DNA of 6,652 nucleotides from an uncultured Alphaproteobacteria bacterium (GTDB taxonomy: Bacteria > Pseudomonadota > Alphaproteobacteria > UBA7985 > CAJQQZ01): NCBI GenBank assembly GCA_905480445.1, contig CAJQQJ010000446.1, positions 1 through 6,652 on the forward strand, written 5' to 3'. Positions 1 to 5,105 of this stretch are shown here, one piece after another (position 1 is the first letter of the stretch; the number at the start of each line of letters is the position of its first letter). Made by a program: the position numbers and the translations under genes. The notes beneath the pieces were generated by a model. The model ran no database searches and had not been told where the DNA came from. It saw nothing but the letters and a program-made list of their open reading frames with translations.

Positions 1-275
1 CGCATGAAGCCTTGTTTCAATCACTGTTCGGTTTCAGCTTGCAGCGCTTCATTTTACTAGGCGCAAGCGAAGAAAAATTCTGTCGGGCAATGGATATCTT
101 GCCGGTCAAAAAGAAAACACAAAAGGCAGCACCGAAGCCAAAATCTAAGGGTTCAAAGAAACCCAACAAAAACGAAAAATTGCTGAAAGATGCTCTAAAA
201 ATCGGTATTGGCATCGGCGTTATGCATTTGCTGAAGAAAGACAAAAGCCACGGTCCTGTCGAACCTTTGGAATAG
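1..275 (+). CDS. Unrecognised lysine-rich protein, 3' end (probably partial at left edge)
   Basis: The reading frame that ends at TAG 273-275 is open to the left edge, so this may be the C-terminus of a longer protein. Possible internal starts are TTG at 12 (87 aa) and ATG at 90 (61 aa); neither has a good Shine-Dalgarno, which favours a partial gene. The visible product has a hydrophobic/aromatic stretch at its left end, then a very basic Lys/Pro/Ala/Ser-rich linker beginning just after the ATG at 90. Next comes a short hydrophobic patch (KIGIGIGVMHLL) and a polar tail ending PVEPLE. I recognise no family and assign no function. The linker looks disordered, and the Gly/Ile patch is short for a full membrane span. 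The gene converges on the five-gene operon with only 7 nt between the stop codons. That the frame is coding is fairly likely; its extent is uncertain. Confidence 0.5.
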   Translation, partial: HEALFQSLFGFSLQRFILLGASEEKFCRAMDILPVKKKTQKAAPKPKSKGSKKPNKNEKLLKDALKIGIGIGVMHLLKKDKSHGPVEPLE

Positions 276-282
276 GCTGAGT

Positions 283-786
283 CTAGTTACCAGGCGCAGC
301 GGGCAAGTCATTCTCAAGAGCAGTGCTTAAGTTCATCAAGTTGTTGTATGTCATGATGCCAACCATCAGAGGAATTTCAATGATTTCGGCATCGCCGTAG
401 CCAGCTGCGCGTAAAGCTTGAACAGCTTCGTCTGAGACGTTGCCAGAACCTTCCAACAGAGCAGTGGTGTAAGTTAACAGCGCCTGCATCTTGGCATCAT
501 CGCTTCGGCCTTGTCGCGCCGCAGCCAGAGCTTCGGCATTCAGACCAGCCTGCTTGCCCAGTCCAGCGTGTGCGGACAAACAATAGTCGCAACCATTGTG
601 TTCACTCACCAGCATAGCGATTGCTTCACGTTCCGCGGCAGTCAGCGTCATAAGTCCTTGGATTTTTTTGCTCTCACTGAAAAAGGCTTGCGTCGCCGGA
701 GATGCTTGAATTAGCCGAAAGAAGTTGAGCTTCATGCCTTTCATCGGACCTTCTGTGGCAACAGGTGGTAAATCTACACGGCTCAT
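283..786 (-). CDS. AhpD-like / carboxymuconolactone decarboxylase-family peroxidase-related protein
   Basis: A 167-residue cytoplasmic protein of the AhpD-like alkylhydroperoxidase / carboxymuconolactone decarboxylase superfamily. The diagnostic pattern is seen directly: E62-x3-C66-x2-C69-x3-H73, in the stretch SEHNGCDYCLSAH. In this family the two cysteines form the redox pair that reduces peroxides, helped by the glutamate and histidine. Helical segments before and after the motif (TLTAAEREAIAMLV; SDEAVQALRAAGYGDAEIIEI) fit the all-alpha fold. Length matches the 'peroxidase-related enzyme' subgroup rather than decarboxylases that lack the CxxC. It is the last gene of the operon: its ATG overlaps the rsmD stop in an ATGA, which suggests translational coupling. 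AAGGA at 795-799 is a good ribosome binding site 8 nt upstream. Substrate and electron donor cannot be told from sequence. Confidence 0.88.
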   Translation of the reverse strand: MSRVDLPPVATEGPMKGMKLNFFRLIQASPATQAFFSESKKIQGLMTLTAAEREAIAMLVSEHNGCDYCLSAHAGLGKQAGLNAEALAAARQGRSDDAKMQALLTYTTALLEGSGNVSDEAVQALRAAGYGDAEIIEIPLMVGIMTYNNLMNLSTALENDLPAAPGN

Positions 787-1358
787 AAGGAAAATCCTTC
801 ATATTTCAAGAATTGGAACGAGATACGCCCTATTTTCCGTTCTTTCAGCAGAACGAAGTCAGCAGGGAAATCATTTTTTTCTTTAGCATCTGACTCTGCA
901 ACAATGAGGGCACCTGCCTTTAGCCAGCCCTGTGTCGATAGAGATGTAAGTGCGATAAGTAGCAAACCCTGACCGAAGGGCGGGTCCAAGAAAATTAGGT
1001 TAAACTGGTTTGTGGCTTTAGCGATAGACGTTGCGTCTGCCTCAAGAACTTTACAGTCCTGGTCTTGTTTTGAGGCTTTGATGTTTTGGCGCAGCGTTTT
1101 CGGAGTTTTTTCGATGAAGCAGGCTTTGGCAGCACCACGAGACAGCGCCTCCAGCCCCAAAGCGCCAGTACCCGCAAAAACATCCAACACCTGAGCGCCC
1201 TGAATAGGAGACACCCCTCCTTCACCCCAGCCGGAATGAGCCAAGACATTAAACAAAGTCTCGCGTGCCCGGTCTAGAGTCGGACGGACGTCCAGTCCTT
1301 CTGGTGCTTCAAGCTTTAGGCCGCGCAGTTTTCCGCCGACGATCCGCAGGTTTTTCAT
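783..1358 (-). CDS. rsmD: 16S rRNA (guanine(966)-N(2))-methyltransferase RsmD
   Basis: SAM-dependent methyltransferase that modifies G966 of 16S rRNA during small-subunit assembly. From the ATG at 1358 it is 191 aa, normal for the family. Visible features are the N-terminal RIVGGKLRG (residues 5-13) and VRPT (24-27), both typical of RsmD; the SAM-binding motif I DVFAGTGALG (59-68); and the catalytic motif IV DPPF (125-128), as in N2-guanine methylases. The start is uncertain. A GTG at 1379 would add seven residues (KERPRR region) but has no clear Shine-Dalgarno. The ATG at 1358 has AAGAAGG directly abutting it, too close to be ideal. I chose 1358 because family members begin just before RIVGG. 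The 5' end overlaps rluB by about 50 nt in another frame, and the 3' end overlaps the AhpD-like gene by ATGA. The rluB-rsmD order fits two rRNA-modifying enzymes made together. Confidence 0.93.
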   Translation of the reverse strand: MKNLRIVGGKLRGLKLEAPEGLDVRPTLDRARETLFNVLAHSGWGEGGVSPIQGAQVLDVFAGTGALGLEALSRGAAKACFIEKTPKTLRQNIKASKQDQDCKVLEADATSIAKATNQFNLIFLDPPFGQGLLLIALTSLSTQGWLKAGALIVAESDAKEKNDFPADFVLLKERKIGRISFQFLKYEGFSL

Positions 1359-2190
1359 CCTTCTTGGTCGTTCTTTCACCGAGGCGTGGTTTCTGCTTCG
1401 GTTTAATGAATTTACGTTTTGGCTTAGCCCAGCTTTCTTTTGGCTTCAAACCAACGCCGGACGCTGCAAACAACTGTTGTTGACTGACCTCAGATAAGGC
1501 ACCCTTTGGCAGATTCCCCAAGGAAAAGTCGCCATAGACTTGGCGTATCAAGCGGTTGACCTGAAGACCTAGGTGTCCGCAGACATTTCTAATCTCGCGG
1601 TTTTTGCCTTCAGTCAAAGTGAAAATCAGCCAGGAGTTTGTACCAGTTTGCTTTTCAACAAAGGCCTCAATAGGGCCGTAGCGAACACCTTCAACGGTCA
1701 CGCCTTTTTTCAGCTTCTGCAAAGCGCTCTCAGAAACACGGCCATGGACACGGACGCGGTAGCGCCGTTTTTGCGCGTTCTGAGGTAACTCCAATTGGCG
1801 TTTCAGCTCACCGTCATTGGTGAGCAAAAGCAAGCCTTCGGAATTGATATCCAATCGGCCGACGGGAATAACGCGGGGAAGATCTCTTGGCAGAACATCA
1901 TAAATAGTCTGACGGCCTTCAGGATCTCTTTCTGTCGTCAAAACCCCGACAGGTTTGTAAAACCGCCAGACTCTGGCTAGGTCGCGCGGCGGCAATGCCT
2001 TGCCGTCAACGATGACTTGATCATCATTTGTGACGGCTACAGCCGGGCTGCGCAGCGTATCACCATTAACTTGAACACGGCCGTCTTCGATCCAACGCTC
2101 GGCTTCACGACGCGAGCAAAGACCTGCCCTAGCCATGACCTTGGCGATGCGTGCGCCTTTTTCGCCTTGATTGGACTCTTCTTCAGCCAT
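1309..2190 (-). CDS. rluB: rRNA pseudouridine synthase, RsuA/RluB/E/F family
   Basis: A 293-residue enzyme that isomerises a uridine in rRNA to pseudouridine. The N-terminus (about residues 12-60) is an S4 RNA-binding domain (RIAKVMARAGLCSRREAERW, then VQVNG). The catalytic domain follows, with the family signature GRLDINSEGLLLLTNDGEL at about 111-129, in which D114 is the expected catalytic aspartate. A second conserved stretch, EGKNREIRNVCGHLGLQVNRL, lies at about 194-214. After about residue 245 comes a Lys/Arg-rich tail of roughly 45 residues, probably disordered and RNA-binding, as seen in many RluB proteins. I prefer RluB (23S rRNA) over RsuA (16S) because of the long basic tail and overall pattern, but subfamily is an inference. 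The start forms TAATG with the end of the DUF3253 gene, implying coupled translation. The tail-coding DNA also encodes the start of rsmD in another frame. Confidence 0.9.
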   Translation of the reverse strand: MAEEESNQGEKGARIAKVMARAGLCSRREAERWIEDGRVQVNGDTLRSPAVAVTNDDQVIVDGKALPPRDLARVWRFYKPVGVLTTERDPEGRQTIYDVLPRDLPRVIPVGRLDINSEGLLLLTNDGELKRQLELPQNAQKRRYRVRVHGRVSESALQKLKKGVTVEGVRYGPIEAFVEKQTGTNSWLIFTLTEGKNREIRNVCGHLGLQVNRLIRQVYGDFSLGNLPKGALSEVSQQQLFAASGVGLKPKESWAKPKRKFIKPKQKPRLGERTTKKDEKPADRRRKTARPKA

Positions 2191-2489
2191 TAGATTTTGC
2201 GATATCTGAGTTTGTAGAGGCCTTTGAAAGGCTTGGACGGATCGATTGGTTCACCTTTACGGACGATATCGATCTTACCCTGGCGCGCAAGTCCAATCGC
2301 CGCTGAACGAACGTGGCGCAATTGACCGCGCCACAATTCTCTGCCTTTCGGCTCCTTCGGCGACGGTGGCTTGGCATATTGCGCAACCTCCGCCGGAGAG
2401 ACCAAAGCCTCACTGCCTTTGCGTTCGGTCAACCGAACAATGGCTGCAGCAAGATCATTATGTTGTATTGGTTCTTGTTCTTCGGTCAT
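2190..2489 (-). CDS. DUF3253 family small protein
   Basis: A 99-residue protein resembling the DUF3253 family, whose function is unknown. Family-like features are an N-terminal helix (LAAAIVRLTERKG, about 13-25), SPAEVAQ (31-37), a tryptophan at 53, then VRSAAIGLARQGKI (60-73), followed by RKGEPIDP (77-84) and a final strand GLYKLRYRK. The helix/helix/strand/hairpin order suggests a small winged-helix-like fold; this is inference, not family knowledge I can verify here. The start at ATG 2489 lies 4 nt beyond the argG stop. An in-frame TTG at 2516 would overlap argG and is less likely. A weak AGG lies about 10 nt upstream. The stop shares one base with the rluB start (TAATG). The position between argG and two rRNA modification genes hints at RNA- or translation-linked work, but that is only guilt by association. 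Confidence 0.82.
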   Translation of the reverse strand: MTEEQEPIQHNDLAAAIVRLTERKGSEALVSPAEVAQYAKPPSPKEPKGRELWRGQLRHVRSAAIGLARQGKIDIVRKGEPIDPSKPFKGLYKLRYRKI

Positions 2490-2493
2490 GTGA

Positions 2494-3702
2494 TTATCGC
2501 CTGTTGCGCATTTCAAGAAGACGGAGGCGGAGAGCGTTCAATTTAATGAAACCTTCCGCATCTTCTTGATCGTAAACTGAATCTTCTTCGAAAGTTACAT
2601 GTTGCTCTGAATAGAGCGAATAAGGAGATTTACGTCCGCAAACAAAAACTGAGCCTTTGTAGAGCTTCAAGCGCACAGTTCCAGAAACAAACTCCTGAGA
2701 TTTATCAATCATGGCCTGCAACATCTCGCGCTCAGGGGAAAACCAGAAACCATTATAGATGAGCTCTGCGTATTTTGGCATTAACTCGTCTTTCAGATGC
2801 ATGGCACCACGGTCGACGCAGATTGATTCAATACCACGGTGCGCCGCCAGTAACACGGTTCCACCCGGTGTTTCATAGATGCCGCGGCTCTTCATACCAA
2901 CATAGCGACCTTCAACCAAATCAAGCCGACCAATACCATTTGCACCGCCAAGTTCATTGAGTTTTGTCAGCAAGGTTGCTGGACTCATTTGAACGCCGTC
3001 AATCGCCGTCGGATCACCGTTGACGAATTCCACTTCGATGTAGGTTGGTTTATCAGGCGCTTCCTCGGGAGAAACAGATCGGCTGTAAACATAATCAGGT
3101 GCTTCGTCCCACGGGTCTTCCAGAACTTTACCCTCAGCTGAGATGTGCAGCATGTTGGCATCAACCGAGAAAGGGGCTTCACCACGCTTGTCTTTTGCAA
3201 TGGGAATTTGGTGCTCTTCGGCGAAGGCAATCAGTTTTGTGCGGCTGGTTAGATCCCATTCGCGCCAAGGAGCGATAACTTTGATGCCTGGCTCCAGGGC
3301 ATAGTAGCCAAGTTCAAAACGAACCTGATCATTGCCCTTGCCTGTTGCGCCGTGAGAAACAGCGTCTGCCCCAACTTGGCGTGCGATCTCAATCTGCCTT
3401 TTTGCGATCAGTGGCCGTGCAATTGAGGTGCCCAACAGGTAAACGCCTTCGTAGACGGCATTAGCTCTGAACATTGGGAAAACAAAGTCCCGCACGAACT
3501 CTTCACGCAGATCATCAATGAAGATCTCTTTGACGCCGAACATTTCCGCCTTTTTGCGGGCTGGTTCCAGTTCCTCACCCTGCCCTAAGTCAGCAGTAAA
3601 GGTTACGACTTCACAGCCGTATTCAATTTGGAGCCACTTTAGGATCACCGAAGTGTCCAAACCACCTGAATAGGCGAGCACGACTTTATTGATATCACTC
3701 AT
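2494..3702 (-). CDS. argG: Argininosuccinate synthase
   Basis: Catalyses the ATP-dependent joining of citrulline and aspartate to argininosuccinate, the penultimate step of arginine synthesis, in the cytoplasm. From ATG 3702 it is 402 aa, the usual family length. Visible motifs are the N-type ATP pyrophosphatase loop AYSGGLDTSV (10-19), GTSIARPLIAKRQ (91-103), the substrate-binding HGATGKGNDQVRFE (117-130), KRGEAPFSVDANM (172-184), and GIYETPGGTVL (274-284). An upstream in-frame TTG at 3744 would add 14 residues unlike other ArgG proteins, so I chose 3702, where the protein begins MSDINKVVLAYSGG. The ribosome binding site is weak: an AGG about 12 nt upstream, separated by an A-run. It is the first gene of a five-gene cluster, with a 4-nt gap to the DUF3253 gene. 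The leader carries a long inverted repeat that may be regulatory. Confidence 0.98.
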   Translation of the reverse strand: MSDINKVVLAYSGGLDTSVILKWLQIEYGCEVVTFTADLGQGEELEPARKKAEMFGVKEIFIDDLREEFVRDFVFPMFRANAVYEGVYLLGTSIARPLIAKRQIEIARQVGADAVSHGATGKGNDQVRFELGYYALEPGIKVIAPWREWDLTSRTKLIAFAEEHQIPIAKDKRGEAPFSVDANMLHISAEGKVLEDPWDEAPDYVYSRSVSPEEAPDKPTYIEVEFVNGDPTAIDGVQMSPATLLTKLNELGGANGIGRLDLVEGRYVGMKSRGIYETPGGTVLLAAHRGIESICVDRGAMHLKDELMPKYAELIYNGFWFSPEREMLQAMIDKSQEFVSGTVRLKLYKGSVFVCGRKSPYSLYSEQHVTFEEDSVYDQEDAEGFIKLNALRLRLLEMRNRR

Positions 3703-3730
3703 TTTTTTGAGAAACCTGTCATTTGAGAAG

Positions 3731-3772
3731 ACTTGCGCCTGCAATACAGGAAAAGAGGCCAGCGCCGCAAGT
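3731..3772. repeat. Inverted repeat in the argG leader
   Basis: Perfect 7-bp arms ACTTGCG (3731-3737) and CGCAAGT (3766-3772) enclose 28 nt. On the argG strand the enclosed stretch contains a smaller CCTG-TATTG-CAGG inverted repeat. The outer arms overlap the candidate argG promoter and lie about 30-70 nt upstream of the argG start. No U-run follows on the - strand, so it is not an intrinsic terminator. It could be a leader hairpin or an operator, and I see no clear ArgR-type ARG box. Confidence 0.4.
3743..3770 (-). promoter_or_regulatory. Candidate argG operon promoter
   Basis: On the - strand, TTGCGG (3765-3770) is followed after 16 nt by TGTATT (3743-3748), a passable -35/-10 pair. It would start transcription near 3736, about 34 nt before the argG ATG. 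The match to consensus is only moderate and the spacing slightly short. A start further upstream in the 3780-3890 stretch is equally possible. Confidence 0.3.
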
Positions 3773-3892
3773 AGGAAGCTGAGCTTTTATGAGATGGCAG
3801 TCATGCAGAGAGAAAAGGAGCGAGACTCAAAAGTGATGGAGTAGTTTGTAACCTGGAGCACAAAGAATGTACCCAAGTCTATGATATGGTAA

Positions 3893-3920
3893 TTGACTGT
3901 TGGTCGCGACAACCTAAAAC
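3893..3920 (+). promoter_or_regulatory. Candidate promoter of the DUF2235 gene, with palindrome in the spacer
   Basis: TTGACT (3893-3898) is a near-consensus -35, and TAAAAC (3915-3920), 16 nt further, is a fair -10. Transcription would start near 3927, about 34 nt before the ATG. The spacer holds the perfect 8-bp palindrome GTCGCGAC (3903-3910), with GTTG/CAAC as further imperfect dyad flanks. A repressor could bind between the -35 and -10. The promoter call rests on sequence similarity only. Confidence 0.45.
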
Positions 3921-3947
3921 TAAATAAGTACTTGGATTACGTCTGAT

Positions 3948-3953
3948 GAGGAG
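3948..3953 (+). promoter_or_regulatory. Strong ribosome binding site deciding the DUF2235 gene start
   Basis: GAGGAG lies 7 nt before ATG 3961. An in-frame ATG at 3946 would place this site inside the coding region and has no Shine-Dalgarno of its own, so 3961 is the start. Confidence 0.85.
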
Positions 3954-3960
3954 AAAATCT

Positions 3961-5067
3961 ATGAAAAAGAGAATTGTCGTTTGCCTGGATGGAACATGGA
4001 ACAGCCCCGACAAAGGTAAAGAAGACACCAACGTAGAAAAAATCTACAAGATGCTTCCCACGCAAGCAGATCAGATCACTGGCTATTTCCCGGGTGTCGG
4101 TACAAAAGATACCGTTGACAAGTTTACAGGCGGACTTTTTGGGGTCGGCGTTTCCGATAACATAAAGCTTGCTTATGAGTTTATTGCTAAGAACTACAAT
4201 CACGGTGATGAACTTTACATCTTTGGATTTTCACGCGGCGCCTTTTCGGCAAGAAGCCTGGCCGGTTTGATCGGCGTTTCAGGAATTCCTAAAGAATGGG
4301 ACTCGAGCAGTGGCACGAAGGCTTGGAGCTTTTATCGTCTGGGACAGCAGAAAAGAAAAAGCACCAGACGTGGTCGGAAGCTAGGAGACTTCCTCCAAAC
4401 AGCTTGTCTCCATAACATACCTATCGCTTGTGTCTCTGTCTGGGACACCGTTGGTGCCTTGGGAATTCCAAGTCGTTATCTGAATTGGATTGCTCGTTCA
4501 AAATTTGCGTTTCATGACACCCAACTAGGCGATCTCGTGGAAAACGCGCTTCATGCCATTGCTATTGATGAGAAACGCAGACCCTTTGCCCCGACCTTTT
4601 GGACGGCTGCGCCGGGGGACGTGGATAAATTCAAAACAAAAGTGCAACAGGTTTGGTTTGCTGGTGTGCACTCCAATATTGGTGGCTCTTACGAAGACAC
4701 AGGTCTTTCTGACATCACACTCAAATGGATGATCGAGGAGGTCCGTAAAAGAACAGATTTGCTCATTGACGAAACGCGTTTGAACAAAACCATCGCTCCG
4801 GATCACTTAGCGACGCTTTACGATACTAAATGGTACTATTTCGCCAGCAAGCTCAAACCTGCTTTTAGAATTCTAGCTGGAAGAGATTTCGAAGGAGCCG
4901 ATAGCAACCGGTACCCCAGCGAAGAGGGCTTAGTTGTTTTGGAAGAAAAGCTTCATCACAGTGTAAAAGAGCGCTATGGGAAGCTGGCAAAGTACTTGGA
5001 TGAGCAGCAAATTTATCATCCAAAAAATCTCAAGGCGGCTATCAACCACCTTGAGATCGTTACTTAG
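3961..5067 (+). CDS. DUF2235 (Tle1-like catalytic domain) alpha/beta hydrolase
   Basis: A 368-residue predicted serine hydrolase. It opens with the family's RIVVCLDGTWN (4-14; usual form is DGTWN after a short strand). It then has the nucleophile elbow GFSRGAFSARSL (89-100, Ser91), SVWDTVGALGIP (159-170, Asp162 as the likely acid) and WFAGVHSNIGGSY (232-244, His237). These form the Ser-Asp-His triad expected for DUF2235, the domain shared with type VI secretion phospholipase effectors of the Tle1 type. No signal peptide or membrane segment is evident, so it is probably cytoplasmic unless secreted by another route. There is no C-terminal membrane-targeting extension as in larger effectors, and no secretion or immunity gene is visible nearby. 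A housekeeping lipase or esterase role is therefore at least as likely as a toxin role. The position after His-Ser is Asn239, where I recall Asp being more usual. A basic stretch, KRKSTRRGRK, lies at 131-140. It is transcribed divergently from argG and convergently with the permease. Confidence 0.9.
   Translation: MKKRIVVCLDGTWNSPDKGKEDTNVEKIYKMLPTQADQITGYFPGVGTKDTVDKFTGGLFGVGVSDNIKLAYEFIAKNYNHGDELYIFGFSRGAFSARSLAGLIGVSGIPKEWDSSSGTKAWSFYRLGQQKRKSTRRGRKLGDFLQTACLHNIPIACVSVWDTVGALGIPSRYLNWIARSKFAFHDTQLGDLVENALHAIAIDEKRRPFAPTFWTAAPGDVDKFKTKVQQVWFAGVHSNIGGSYEDTGLSDITLKWMIEEVRKRTDLLIDETRLNKTIAPDHLATLYDTKWYYFASKLKPAFRILAGRDFEGADSNRYPSEEGLVVLEEKLHHSVKERYGKLAKYLDEQQIYHPKNLKAAINHLEIVT
5022..5057 (-). 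terminator. Intrinsic terminator of the permease gene, inside the hydrolase coding end
   Basis: Perfect 9-bp arms ATCTCAAGG (5027-5035) and CCTTGAGAT (5049-5057) continue inward past one mismatch with a GG/CC pair, leaving a 7-nt loop. On the - strand the hairpin runs straight into six T's (5022-5027, the last shared with the stem). It starts about 49 nt after the permease stop. The + strand has no T-run after the hairpin, so it should act only on the - strand. It lies wholly within the last codons of the opposing DUF2235 gene. Confidence 0.8.
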
Positions 5068-5105
5068 TCAAAACCTTTAAATGGTCTCTGATCCTGTCTA
5101 CTGAC

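Noticed and set aside
243..278. Possible terminator of the five-gene operon on the - strand (AGCC...GGCTTTT with an inner GGT/ACC)
   Set aside because: The stems are only 3-4 bp, the loops are large and only four T's follow. It is too weak to annotate, and termination may be Rho-dependent.
2246..2569. Open frames on the + strand opposite the DUF3253 gene and the argG end
   Set aside because: The composition is Arg/Cys/Leu-rich with no domain, and they lie fully opposite well-supported genes.
3703..3744. Extended argG start at TTG 3744
   Set aside because: The extra 14 residues are unlike other ArgG N-termini, and ATG 3702 gives the standard protein.
3780..3890. Small RNA or tiny gene in the intergenic stretch upstream of argG
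   Set aside because: Only very short frames without ribosome binding sites, and no tRNA-like fold or terminator, are visible.
3946..3960. Upstream ATG at 3946 as the start of the DUF2235 protein
   Set aside because: It overlaps the strong GAGGAG site that serves ATG 3961, and the family begins just before the first strand (MKKRIVVCLDGT).
3961..5067. A type VI secretion effector/immunity module
   Set aside because: Only the hydrolase domain is present. The flanking genes are argG and a nucleobase permease, neither of which is an immunity or secretion component.
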